DNA of 64,000 bases, from positions 1,660,001 to 1,724,000 of the forward strand of contig NC_015144.1 in assembly GCF_000189415.1 (NCBI RefSeq), in the 5' to 3' direction. Both the position numbers and the translations under genes were made by a program. The notes below the pieces were generated by a model. It was not told the origin of the DNA. It saw only the letters and a program-made list of their open reading frames with translations, and made no database searches. The stretch is from Weeksella virosa DSM 16922 (GTDB lineage Bacteria > Bacteroidota > Bacteroidia > Flavobacteriales > Weeksellaceae). Of the stretch, positions 27,511-35,648 are shown piece by piece (position 1 is the stretch's first letter; each line of letters begins with the position of its first letter).

Positions 27511-27630
27511 GTGGTAAACTTACAACGAAAGTCAGAATCTATAAAATACGTTATCTTTTTCTTGTGAAAATTGTTCAAAATATTTCTTTTCATAAACCCA
27601 AAACTTCTAAAGTTATTGCTAATCTTCGAA

Positions 27631-27644
27631 TCGGAATGTTCCGA
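27631..27644. promoter_or_regulatory. Inverted repeat in the argF' promoter
   Basis: TCGGAA-TG-TTCCGA is a perfect two-arm repeat lying where the -33 element should be, 17 bases upstream of the -7 box. Its position is that of a repressor operator. The regulator is not known. Confidence 0.4.
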
Positions 27645-27661
27645 ATCAATAAGATTACTTG

Positions 27662-27669
27662 TAACTTTG
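27662..27669 (+). promoter_or_regulatory. Bacteroidota -7 box (TAACTTTG) for argF'
   Basis: A perfect TAnnTTTG match 24 bases before the argF' ATG. The -33 position is taken by an inverted repeat and not by TTTG. Confidence 0.6.
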
Positions 27670-27693
27670 TAGTAATAAAAAACTAAAATTATC

Positions 27694-28668
27694 ATGAAGC
27701 AATTTATTTCTGTAAACGATGTAGAGAATATTGATCAATTATTAGAAAAAGCTTTAGAAATAAAAGCAGATCCATTTGGGCAGCAAGCAGTTGGGAAAAA
27801 TAAAACGATTGGTCTAATTTTTTTCAATCCCTCTTTACGTACTCGTTTAAGCTCTATCAAAGCAGCGTATAATTTGGGTGCAAATGCATGGGTTCTAAAT
27901 GCTGGAGCAGACTCTTGGACGCTAGAGATGGGTGACGGAACAGTAATGAATGGTGATACACAAGAGCATATAAAAGAAGCAATTCAGGTGATGAGTGCGT
28001 ATTGTGATGTGTTGGGAGTGAGAACTTTTCCGAAATTGGAGCAAAAAGAAGAAGATTATAGTGAGGCAATGTTTAATAAAGTAAAAGATCTTTCTTCGGT
28101 GCCGGTAGTTTCATTAGAGAGTGCAACGTTACACCCATTGCAATCATTTGCAGATCTTATTACAATTGCCGAAAAAATAAATTATAATCCAGCAAATCCG
28201 CCAAAAGAAAAGGTAAAGGTTGTCATGACTTGGGCGCCGCACCCTAGAAGGTTGCCGCAAGCTGTCCCAAATTCATTTGCCGAATGGTTTACGAAAGTAG
28301 ATTGGGTAGATTTTACAATAGCTCAGCCAAAAGGGTATGAGTTGGATGCTAAATTTACTCATGGTGCAAATATTGTTTACGACCAAGAAGAAGCACTGAA
28401 AGGAGCAGACTTTGTTTATGCAAAAAATTGGTCTTCGTATGAGGATTATGGTGCAATAATACCTCAAGAAAAAGATTGGCAAGTGACCATCGATAAGATG
28501 AAACTTACCAACGACGGAAAGTTTATGCATTGTTTGCCGGTAAGAAGAAATGTTGTGGTAGCAGATGAGGTGCTCGATTCGTCGTATTCTATCGTGATAG
28601 AGGAAGCAACAAACAGAATATATTCAGCGCAAACTGTATTTCATGAGATATTAAAAGGCTTGAAGTAA
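27694..28668 (+). CDS. argF': N-succinylornithine/N-acetylornithine carbamoyltransferase
   Basis: The carbamoyl-phosphate loop FFNPSLRTRLS, the late HCLPVRRN motif and MTWAPHPRRLPQAVPNSFAEW (in parts) identify the Bacteroidota arginine-pathway transcarbamylase that works on acylated ornithine rather than ornithine. Close likeness to the Bacteroides SOTCase suggests N-succinylornithine as substrate, but the acetyl form cannot be excluded by eye. It is monocistronic; other arg genes are not in the window. Length of 324 is normal. Confidence 0.9.
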   Translation: MKQFISVNDVENIDQLLEKALEIKADPFGQQAVGKNKTIGLIFFNPSLRTRLSSIKAAYNLGANAWVLNAGADSWTLEMGDGTVMNGDTQEHIKEAIQVMSAYCDVLGVRTFPKLEQKEEDYSEAMFNKVKDLSSVPVVSLESATLHPLQSFADLITIAEKINYNPANPPKEKVKVVMTWAPHPRRLPQAVPNSFAEWFTKVDWVDFTIAQPKGYELDAKFTHGANIVYDQEEALKGADFVYAKNWSSYEDYGAIIPQEKDWQVTIDKMKLTNDGKFMHCLPVRRNVVVADEVLDSSYSIVIEEATNRIYSAQTVFHEILKGLK

Positions 28669-28780
28669 TTAATTTAGAATATTATTTCTGTATTATCTAA
28701 TTACGTAAGATATTTTTCTAAAATATACTCTTTAAATGAAAATTAGTAGAAAAATATTTTATTTATGTAAAAAGTAAGCT

Positions 28781-28788
28781 TATCTTTG
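28781..28788 (+). promoter_or_regulatory. Bacteroidota -7 box (TATCTTTG) of the leader-attenuator unit
   Basis: TATCTTTG with a T-rich, imperfect -33 region (TTTT at 28757-28760). It starts a leader of about 170 bases that holds a short ORF and a terminator before the MetX-like gene. Confidence 0.6.
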
Positions 28789-28812
28789 TCGGAGCAAAAC
28801 TTATAGAAAGCG

Positions 28813-28920
28813 ATGAGAATTTTTATTTGTCATTCAATGTACTCAACAAGATGCATGATTTCTAATTGGGATCATGGCGGGAGTTCTATGTGGAGTGACA
28901 AGAAAAAAGTCGAGTCGTAA
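28813..28920 (+). CDS. Putative 35-residue leader peptide rich in Met and Cys
   Basis: ATG at 28813 to TAA at 28918-28920. Besides the start it encodes Met at 9, 15 and 26 and Cys at 6 and 14, including an adjacent Cys-Met pair in TRCMIS, and two Trp. The stop lies four bases before a perfect terminator. Codons 22-24 contain CGGGA (28878-28882), which can pair with TCCCG (28927-28931) in the terminator 5' arm and so form an antiterminator. This fits ribosome-mediated attenuation by shortage of sulfur amino acids. Whether it is translated is inferred. Confidence 0.55.
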   Translation: MRIFICHSMYSTRCMISNWDHGGSSMWSDKKKVES

Positions 28921-28923
28921 AAC

Positions 28924-28961
28924 AAGTCCCGTTATTTAAAAAAAAATAACGGGACTTTTTT
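28924..28961 (+). terminator. Attenuator terminator before the MetX-like gene
   Basis: A perfect 14-base stem (28924-28937 with 28944-28957), a loop of six A, then a T-run. It ends 24 bases before the next ATG and lies between the promoter and its gene, so it must be regulatory. Confidence 0.85.
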
Positions 28962-28985
28962 TATTAATAATAAAAATTAAACAAA

Positions 28986-29765
28986 ATGAAGCCTAGTAAA
29001 CAAGTATCTGTCAGAATTTGGCCGTTGCAAAACAACACTATCCTTAAAAATCAATTGTTAACCTATCGTATGTACGGGAAACAATTAGGTTCTGCACCTG
29101 TAATTGTAATAAATCATGCGATGCATAGCGATTCTGACTGTTTGTTGCATTGGGAGGGAATTTTGGGTGAGAAGAAAGCAATTGACCTTGATTTCTATAC
29201 TGTTATCTGTTTTGATGTGCCAGGGAAAAGTACCAATGAAATAACATATTATAGGAAGAATAACGTGAAAGCTCGTGACATTGCTGTATTGTTTTGGCTA
29301 GCATTGTTCGAATTGGGTGTGGAAGATATTTTTGCTATTATTGGAGCCGATTTGGGAGGAGGGATTGCTTGGGAAATGGCAACTCTCTTTCCAAAAAGAA
29401 TTCAGAATCTTTTGCCAATTGCCGCTTTGCCACTTGTGAAAGATTGGTTAAAAAATTATCCTGTCGTAAAAAATGAATGGTATAAAGAGCTTTTTCTATC
29501 GGTAAATATTGCAGAAAATAGAAGAAAATGGAATGAGGTTATTCAGGCTGTACAAGCAAATTTACATATCTTATGCGTGCAAGATTTGAAGTTTTATAAC
29601 CAGGAAAAAGAAAAGCAATTTTATCAACAACTGAAATTGATAAAGCCATCTACAGAATTTTATACGTTAGATACGTTGCATAATAATCAATTGATTTTAG
29701 AGAAAGAACAGGTAGATAAAGTTGTTGATAAAATCTTACAGAAAGCTTTGAGAAAAGTTGCTTAA
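28986..29765 (+). CDS. MetX-like alpha/beta hydrolase with Asp in place of the nucleophile Ser
   Basis: The sequence resembles homoserine O-acetyltransferase (YRMYGKQLGSAPVIVINHAM, FDVPGKSTNE), but at 259 residues it is shorter than true MetX, about 350. The nucleophile elbow reads IIGADLGGG, with Asp122 where MetX has Ser. A C-terminal His is kept (TLHNNQLILE). It could be a MetX paralogue with another activity or a partner subunit. The leader with Met and Cys codons supports a sulfur amino acid role. I would not call it a working acetyltransferase. Confidence 0.65.
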   Translation: MKPSKQVSVRIWPLQNNTILKNQLLTYRMYGKQLGSAPVIVINHAMHSDSDCLLHWEGILGEKKAIDLDFYTVICFDVPGKSTNEITYYRKNNVKARDIAVLFWLALFELGVEDIFAIIGADLGGGIAWEMATLFPKRIQNLLPIAALPLVKDWLKNYPVVKNEWYKELFLSVNIAENRRKWNEVIQAVQANLHILCVQDLKFYNQEKEKQFYQQLKLIKPSTEFYTLDTLHNNQLILEKEQVDKVVDKILQKALRKVA

Positions 29766-29817
29766 ACCAGATTTATATATTTTTGGTTTAGAAAATCACT
29801 TTAGAAATTTTTTTATC

Positions 29818-29856
29818 AGAGCAATTATCTTTTGTTCGAAAGGTAGTTGCTCTTTT
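29818..29856 (+). terminator. Intrinsic terminator after the MetX-like gene
   Basis: A 15-base stem (29818-29832 with 29839-29853, two G-T pairs), loop of six, then TTTT. It lies directly before the convergent MATE gene end. Confidence 0.8.
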
Positions 29857-29894
29857 CAGTTGCGGAAAGTAGAACGGATCAGTTGCGGAAAGTA
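29856..29894. repeat. 16-base direct repeat at the end of the MATE gene
   Basis: The same 16 bases occur at 29856-29871 and 29879-29894, period 23. The two copies are read in different frames at the C-terminus of the MATE gene, and the second copy supplies its stop codon. Confidence 0.7.
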
Positions 29895-31202
29895 CAAGCC
29901 AAGGCTAATTCCTCTGGCAATAATATATAAGATAAAAGAGATCCATAAGCCAGAATTTCCCCATTTCTGTACCAATAACGTCCCAGAAGCTACTAAAATA
30001 ATAAGTGAAATAATCGATGCGTTTCGCATTGCTTTGCTTTGTGTTGCACCAATAAAAATACCATCCAACTGGAATGCAGCAAAAGAAAACATAATGTAAA
30101 TTCCGGCATAAATCACATGGTTTTTTGCAATGTTTAGCACATTAATATTATTGCTAAAAAATTGGATCGCAATTGGACCGAAGAGAATAATTCCCAAGCC
30201 CAACATGAACGCCGTTATAGCTGCCAATTCGGTAGAGTTTTTCACTTGTAGAATGAACTCTTTTTGGTTTTTTGCACCTATAGATTTTCCGCTTAGCATT
30301 TCTACAACGTGTGCATAGCCGTCGAGAAAAAAGGCCGATAAAGAAATGAATTGTAATAGGATATGATTTGCAGCCAAAATAGAATCTCCAAATTTAGCAC
30401 CCTGATTGGCAAACCAAGCAAAACCAGTGAGCAAAGCAAATGTACGCAACATAATGTCTAAATTAACCCTGAAAATCATCCAGATCTTTTGTTTGTTTAT
30501 GATTTCGGTCCATTTTTTTCTTATAATAGAAAAAGAAAATGGTATTTGTGTGGTTTTATGAAGAAGATATATCGCATAGAATAGTGCAAACCATTCGGCA
30601 ATCAAAGTTCCTAGAGCAATTCCTTTAACCCCTAATTTCAATCCCACTACAAATATAATATTGAGAAGAAGGTTGAGAAAGTTCAGTGATAATTGTATCC
30701 ATAAGAGTTGTCTAGTATGTCCTAAGCCTATCAAGCTCCCGATAATTCCAAATGTAATTAAGGTTGCAGGAGCGCCCCAAATCCTGATGTAAAAATAGTT
30801 ATCGACCTCGCTTTTTACTTGTGGGCTTGCACTCATCAATTTTCTTGAAACTTCGGCAATCGGGATTTGTAAAGCAATCAGTACAATACCAATCAGAATA
30901 GCTGTGAGGAAGGTTCTGTAATAGATAAGATTAACTTCTGTTTGGTTATTTGCTCCCCAAGCCTGTGAAATAAAGCCGGTTGTCCCCATTCGTAGAAAAC
31001 CAAAACCCCAATAAATAAAACTAAAGATAAGTGACGCCAAACTAATGGCACCTAGCTCAGTTGCTGTACCAGTGCGTCCGATAACGGCAGTGTCAGATAG
31101 CCCTAAAAGTGGTGCAGATGCATTAGCCAGAATTATCGGAATCGCTAATCGAATGATATTTTTATGATTAGAAAACTTCGATCTTATGTCTTTTTGCTTC
31201 AT
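29856..31202 (-). CDS. MATE-family efflux transporter (NorM/DinF-like)
   Basis: A protein of 448 residues with about twelve membrane segments and MATE landmarks: IPIILANASAPLLGLSDTAVIGR near the N-terminus, MGTTGFISQAWGA, and the second-half SAFFLDGYAHVVEMLSGKSIGA. It likely exports drugs or metabolites against Na+ or H+. The ATG at 31202 is used rather than an in-frame TTG six bases upstream. A short repeat appears to have altered the C-terminus. Confidence 0.9.
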   Translation of the reverse strand: MKQKDIRSKFSNHKNIIRLAIPIILANASAPLLGLSDTAVIGRTGTATELGAISLASLIFSFIYWGFGFLRMGTTGFISQAWGANNQTEVNLIYYRTFLTAILIGIVLIALQIPIAEVSRKLMSASPQVKSEVDNYFYIRIWGAPATLITFGIIGSLIGLGHTRQLLWIQLSLNFLNLLLNIIFVVGLKLGVKGIALGTLIAEWFALFYAIYLLHKTTQIPFSFSIIRKKWTEIINKQKIWMIFRVNLDIMLRTFALLTGFAWFANQGAKFGDSILAANHILLQFISLSAFFLDGYAHVVEMLSGKSIGAKNQKEFILQVKNSTELAAITAFMLGLGIILFGPIAIQFFSNNINVLNIAKNHVIYAGIYIMFSFAAFQLDGIFIGATQSKAMRNASIISLIILVASGTLLVQKWGNSGLWISFILYIIARGISLGLYFPQLIRSTFRN

Positions 31203-31397
31203 AAACAAAAGGTTTACGTCAAACTAATATTAAGCAATAATATTTAAATTGCCTTTAGACGCCAAACGGGTTCAGTAGTTCTTGCTTTTTTAACTTAACT
31301 TCTAAAACCCGAAATTGAGGGGAGTAATGCAAGTATACCAAATGATCTACTATTGAATTTTTAAATAAAGTATCTTCTGTTTTTTTATAGGGTAAGT

Positions 31398-32273
31398 TTA
31401 ATGAGTTTTGGGTGAATCGGTCGGTAGTACCAAAAGGATTTCGGTTGGGATATATTTTTCGTTACTTTCTAAAATGGGTCTAAGATTTTTATTCACGATA
31501 ATCGAGATAACAGCAATTTTTAGTTTCGGATTTGCACGTTTCAAATAATAGTATATCCCACCGTAATTCTTCGAATGATAATCTCCATTAAAATGCAAAA
31601 AAAGTTCGTTTTTTTTATGATTTAGTAAAATACTTTCGGCCATCGTTGCATCTTTCAGTGCCTGAGCATAAACAAAATTTTTGGCATTGGTAGCAGAATG
31701 ATCTTTCATCATCTCAATCATTTCCGGATATCCAGGTGTTTTTTCATCTACGAATAAGGGTAGTCTAACTATCCATTTTTTTTCGTTTTCGGGTAACGAA
31801 TCTAGAGAAGCTAGACCGTTTTTTGCAACAATTGAAGCGTATTTTCTCGGGACATTGCTTGCGACAACCCCAAGGTTTTTTTCTTTTGCAAACAGAAGCA
31901 AGGGTTGATAATCTGTTTTGTAATTGGACCAAAATCGAACAGAATCTGCAAATACTTTCTCGTTGATCTTGTTCGTAAGAAACCAATCAATAGCATGTTG
32001 ATTATCCCGCTCGAACATCTCAAAACCTAATTTAAGTTTTTTGTTTGAGGTTTTGTATAATTCTTCCGCGAGTTTTAATTGTAACCAATGTGTAACTGCA
32101 TCGTTATGGTGTTCACCAAAAAGTATAATATCATATTTGGATAAGATCTTTGCAGTTTGATGAAAATCAATTGCTTTTTGGTTTTTGTTATAAAACTGAT
32201 AGTTCTTTAGATCTTGAGCGGTTGAAAAATAACTTAATAAATACAAAGAAATAAAAAAAATAATCCGTATCAT
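31398..32273 (-). CDS. ChaN-family secreted protein (PF04187-like)
   Basis: A Sec signal (FFISLYLLSYFSTAQ) is followed by the ChaN core: YDIILFGEHHNDAVTH with the conserved Glu-His-His, GFEMFERDNQ, ASNVPRKYA, and LHFNGDYHSKNYGG. The fold belongs to the EreA/ChaN/TIKI superfamily, some members of which bind haem or act as metalloproteins in the envelope. Length of 291 is normal. Bases 31203-31397 upstream of MATE hold no gene. Confidence 0.8.
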   Translation of the reverse strand: MIRIIFFISLYLLSYFSTAQDLKNYQFYNKNQKAIDFHQTAKILSKYDIILFGEHHNDAVTHWLQLKLAEELYKTSNKKLKLGFEMFERDNQHAIDWFLTNKINEKVFADSVRFWSNYKTDYQPLLLFAKEKNLGVVASNVPRKYASIVAKNGLASLDSLPENEKKWIVRLPLFVDEKTPGYPEMIEMMKDHSATNAKNFVYAQALKDATMAESILLNHKKNELFLHFNGDYHSKNYGGIYYYLKRANPKLKIAVISIIVNKNLRPILESNEKYIPTEILLVLPTDSPKTH

Positions 32274-32341
32274 AGAATAAATTTGGTGATGAAAGTAACA
32301 AAATTTTCACAAAATAGACTAATGATTCATATATAATATTT

Positions 32342-33241
32342 ATGCAAAAAGTACTAGAAATCAATCAGCTTTCTAAACGCTTTGGCTCTCTTTTGGCTGT
32401 TGATAATGTTTCATTTACGGTAGAAAAAGGAAATGTTTACGGTTTGCTCGGTCCAAACGGAAGCGGGAAATCGACTATCTTGGGCATGATCCTGAAGGTG
32501 ATAAACCCTACAAGTGGAAGTTATCGTTGGTTCGAGTTGGCAGAACAACCTCAAACACTAAAGAAAGTTGGCGCAATAATAGAAAGTCCGAAATTTTATC
32601 CCTATCTCTCGGCCCAAAAAAATCTCGAAATTGTTGCAAATATCAAAGAAGTATCCTACCAAGAAATTGATAAAAAATTAGCATTGGTTGGCTTATTAGA
32701 CAGAAAAAAAGATAAGTTTGAGCACTTTTCTTTAGGGATGAAACAGCGATTGGCAATTGCAGCCGCCTTGCTCGATGATCCACTAATGCTCATTTTAGAT
32801 GAACCAACCAATGGTCTTGATCCCGAAGGAATAATCCAGATTAGAGAAATTATTCAGAAAATTGCAGCAACCGGAACCACAATTCTATTGGCAAGCCACT
32901 TGCTCGATGAGGTGGAGAAAGTTTGCTCGCATGTGGTGGTTCTCAACAAAGGGAAAGTGCTGTACGCTGGCTTGGTAGAAGAGATGAACCCAAACTTTGG
33001 TTATATAGAAATTTCATCTTCTGATTTAGACGTTTTAGAGAATTTCTTACATAAACTTCCGTATTTCTCGACCATAACCCGAAAAAAATCTATATTGGTT
33101 GCAGTGCTTAAAGAAGCAGTTCCGGTAGAAAAAATCAATAAAAAGGCATTCGAACAGGGAATTGTTTTAAGTCATCTCACGATGAATAAAGAACGACTAG
33201 AGGATCATTTTTTACAACTTATTCATAAAAATAAAGAATGA
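32342..33241 (+). CDS. ABC transporter ATP-binding protein
   Basis: Walker A GPNGSGKST (about residue 38), the signature FSLGMKQRL, Walker B LMLILDEPTNGLDPEG and the H-loop ASHLLDEVEKVC are intact. It resembles the bacitracin/lantibiotic-type export ATPases (about 300 residues). It overlaps the permease gene by 4 bases (ATGA) and forms a two-gene transporter. The substrate is unknown. Confidence 0.93.
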   Translation: MQKVLEINQLSKRFGSLLAVDNVSFTVEKGNVYGLLGPNGSGKSTILGMILKVINPTSGSYRWFELAEQPQTLKKVGAIIESPKFYPYLSAQKNLEIVANIKEVSYQEIDKKLALVGLLDRKKDKFEHFSLGMKQRLAIAAALLDDPLMLILDEPTNGLDPEGIIQIREIIQKIAATGTTILLASHLLDEVEKVCSHVVVLNKGKVLYAGLVEEMNPNFGYIEISSSDLDVLENFLHKLPYFSTITRKKSILVAVLKEAVPVEKINKKAFEQGIVLSHLTMNKERLEDHFLQLIHKNKE

Positions 33242-34071
33242 AAAGATTACTAAACATCGAGTGGAATAAAATATTCTACAACAAAGGAACACGAATTTTT
33301 GTGATTTTATATTTCGCAATGATAGTCGCAATGGGAGTTATCCTACCAGTCTTCAAAATAAATGTGAACGGAATCGATCTAAATCTAGTGAAAATGGGAG
33401 GATTGAAAATTCCTTATATCTGGCACAACTTGGTTTGGTTAATTGCTTTTGGGAAGTTTTTTTTGGCTGTAATTTTAATCAATAATATCAGTAACGAATA
33501 TGCTTTCGGGACGATAAAACAAAACATGATAGATGGTTTGAGCAAGAAAGAGTTTTTTGCTTCGAAACTTCTAAGCACGCTTTTGTTGGCTTTAGGTTCA
33601 ACGGTTTTTGTGTTTTTGGCTGGATTGGTTTTGGCCTTTTTCAAGAATGAAAATGTAAATATTCTGAGCGGTTCTTCTTTTGTTTTAGGGTATTTTGTAG
33701 AAATCACAAATTACTTATTGATTGCAGTATTTCTGTCTTTTTTACTCAAAAAAAGTGCTTTTGCAATTTTGGCTCTTTTTGTATTGAGTTTTGGGGAAAC
33801 CATCATAAAGGGAATCGAATATTTGGTGAGAATGTATATAAAAACAGGAGAGAATCTAGACGAAAAGATGACTTTGTTGTCGTCCTACCTGCCTTTCAAT
33901 AGCAATTCTTCTATCGTTGGATATCCTGCTGTAGACATTGGGAATTATCTTACAAAAGGAGAATTGTTTGTGGCTTCTTCTGTAAATTGGGCAAGTTTTA
34001 GTGTGAATATTTTGTATTGTTTTCTCTTTATTTATGGATCTCTAGCGTTGTTGAAGAAAAGAGATTTATAA
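33238..34071 (+). CDS. ABC-2 type permease
   Basis: An N-terminal NIEWNKIFYNKGTR start, typical of ABC-2 permeases paired with BcrA-like ATPases, then six hydrophobic segments, including IINNISNEYAFGTIKQNMIDGLSKKEF (read in parts). It is coupled to the ATPase by ATGA and presumably forms the membrane part of the same exporter. Confidence 0.85.
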   Translation: MKRLLNIEWNKIFYNKGTRIFVILYFAMIVAMGVILPVFKINVNGIDLNLVKMGGLKIPYIWHNLVWLIAFGKFFLAVILINNISNEYAFGTIKQNMIDGLSKKEFFASKLLSTLLLALGSTVFVFLAGLVLAFFKNENVNILSGSSFVLGYFVEITNYLLIAVFLSFLLKKSAFAILALFVLSFGETIIKGIEYLVRMYIKTGENLDEKMTLLSSYLPFNSNSSIVGYPAVDIGNYLTKGELFVASSVNWASFSVNILYCFLFIYGSLALLKKRDL

Positions 34072-34087
34072 AATTCTATAAAATATT

Positions 34088-34095
34088 TATCTTTG
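34088..34095 (+). promoter_or_regulatory. Bacteroidota -7 box (TATCTTTG) touching nrnA
   Basis: TATCTTTG with a TTTA -33-like element at 34065-34068 (19-base spacer). It ends four bases before the first ATG of nrnA, implying a leaderless or nearly leaderless message. Confidence 0.5.
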
Positions 34096-34099
34096 CCCA

Positions 34100-35122
34100 A
34101 TGCAGATGACAAATTTCGAAGCCCTGAAAAATCTTTTGGCTTCCCCTAAAAACATTGTGCTTTTACCGCACAAAAATCCCGACGGTGACGCCATTGGCTC
34201 AACCTTGGCGATGAGTCAATTCCTTATAAAAATCGGTCATCAATGTCATGTGGTTGCCCCTAATGATTTTCCGAAATTTCTCAAATGGTTACCCCAAGCA
34301 AAAGAGGTAATTATTGGTGATTATAACCCCAAAAAGGCCGAAGCATTGATAGCGAATGCCGACCTTATTTTTGTTATGGATTTCAATACCCTAGAAAGAA
34401 TCGACCAGTTAGGGCAATTGGTAAAACAATCGAATGCACCAAAAGTTTTGATTGATCATCATCAAGCTCCCGATATTTTCGATTTTATGTATTCGGATGT
34501 ATCCATGCCTGCAACCTGTCAGATGGTATATAATTTTATAGAAACCATGGAGGGGGAATCGTTGATCGACAAAGATATTGCAACCTGTATCTATACCGGT
34601 ATTATGACCGATACAGGAGGATTTCGTTTTCGTAATACTTCGTCTAGCACCCATAGGATTGTAGCGAACCTTATCGATAAAGGAGTAGAGGTAGACCGTG
34701 TAAATTCTTATGTAAACGATGCCAATTCGCCCGTAAGACTTCAATTGTTAGCCATAACGCTCAATCAACTAACATTGTTGCCCGAGTACAGAACGGCTTT
34801 CATGTATCTTACTAGAAAGCAAATGCTTGCCAATGGATTTCAGAAAGGAGATACAGAAGGCTTTGTAAATTTTGGTTTGTCGGTAGAGGATTACGTTTTT
34901 TCTGTATTCTTCATTGAGGATACTCATCATAATTTTATCAAAATATCTTTACGTTCAAAAAGCAATTTTGATGTGAATGCTTTCTCTAGAAAACACTTCA
35001 GTGGAGGTGGACATATGAATGCTGCGGGAGGACGATCGGATTTACCAATGGAAGAAACCTTAGAACGTTTTAAAGCTATTTTAGTTGAATATCAAGAAGA
35101 ACTAAAAGCAGTCGAGTTATGA
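34100..35122 (+). CDS. nrnA: DHH/DHHA1 nanoRNase/pAp phosphatase NrnA
   Basis: The DHH-family motifs HKNPDGDAIGST, FVMDFN, DHHQAPD and MTDTGGFRFRNTS, and the C-terminal DHHA1 motif HFSGGGHMNAAGG, are intact. It degrades oligoribonucleotides of a few bases and dephosphorylates pAp. The length of 340 is normal. Either ATG at 34100 or 34106 may be the start. Overlaps gldI by 4 bases, an order known from gliding flavobacteria. Confidence 0.93.
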   Translation: MQMTNFEALKNLLASPKNIVLLPHKNPDGDAIGSTLAMSQFLIKIGHQCHVVAPNDFPKFLKWLPQAKEVIIGDYNPKKAEALIANADLIFVMDFNTLERIDQLGQLVKQSNAPKVLIDHHQAPDIFDFMYSDVSMPATCQMVYNFIETMEGESLIDKDIATCIYTGIMTDTGGFRFRNTSSSTHRIVANLIDKGVEVDRVNSYVNDANSPVRLQLLAITLNQLTLLPEYRTAFMYLTRKQMLANGFQKGDTEGFVNFGLSVEDYVFSVFFIEDTHHNFIKISLRSKSNFDVNAFSRKHFSGGGHMNAAGGRSDLPMEETLERFKAILVEYQEELKAVEL

Positions 35123-35646
35123 GGAAGATAGTGCTAGGGATTGGTTTGGTAGGATTATTTTTCGCTTGCGGAGATCAGGTTGTGCAACGGCCTGTAGTTT
35201 ATCAGAACGACGACTTTATGAAGCGTTCGCAAGAAAGAGGTAAACTTCTTTTGGCAGAAGAAAATGAATGGTTCGAGCAGTATCGAGAGAAATCTGCATT
35301 AACTTTCACACAAACATCAATGGGCTTTTGGATATCCAATTCGGCAATTGTGTCAGAAAATATGGCCAAACAAGGAGATTTTATATCCTACGATTATCAA
35401 GTGAAAAACTTAGACAATAGCCTTATATATTCCTATCAAGAAATTGGGCCGCAAAAAGCAGTCTTGGGGAAAATAGATCTGCCACGTGGTTTACATGCTG
35501 CGCTACAGTTAATTTCTGCTAACGATTCTGCGACGATTTTACTACCCTCTTTTTTGGCTTATGGAGGTTTTGGTGATCAGAAAAAAATCGATGCCGATAC
35601 TCCTATAATAATAGAAATTAAAGTACATGAAATACGAAAAAAATAA
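35119..35646 (+). CDS. gldI: GldI-like lipoprotein FKBP peptidyl-prolyl isomerase
   Basis: The lipoprotein signal ends at the Cys of LFFACG. The second half is an FKBP domain ([46 protein letters not shown]). The size of 175 residues and position just behind nrnA match gldI of flavobacteria, where the protein supports gliding/type IX secretion as an envelope foldase. Whether this organism glides cannot be told from one gene. Confidence 0.75.
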   Translation: MRKIVLGIGLVGLFFACGDQVVQRPVVYQNDDFMKRSQERGKLLLAEENEWFEQYREKSALTFTQTSMGFWISNSAIVSENMAKQGDFISYDYQVKNLDNSLIYSYQEIGPQKAVLGKIDLPRGLHAALQLISANDSATILLPSFLAYGGFGDQKKIDADTPIIIEIKVHEIRKK

Positions 35647-35648
35647 TA

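Noticed and set aside
28781-28985. SAM-I type riboswitch before the MetX-like gene
   Set aside because: The conserved SAM-I core segments were not found; the leader ORF plus terminator explains the region better.
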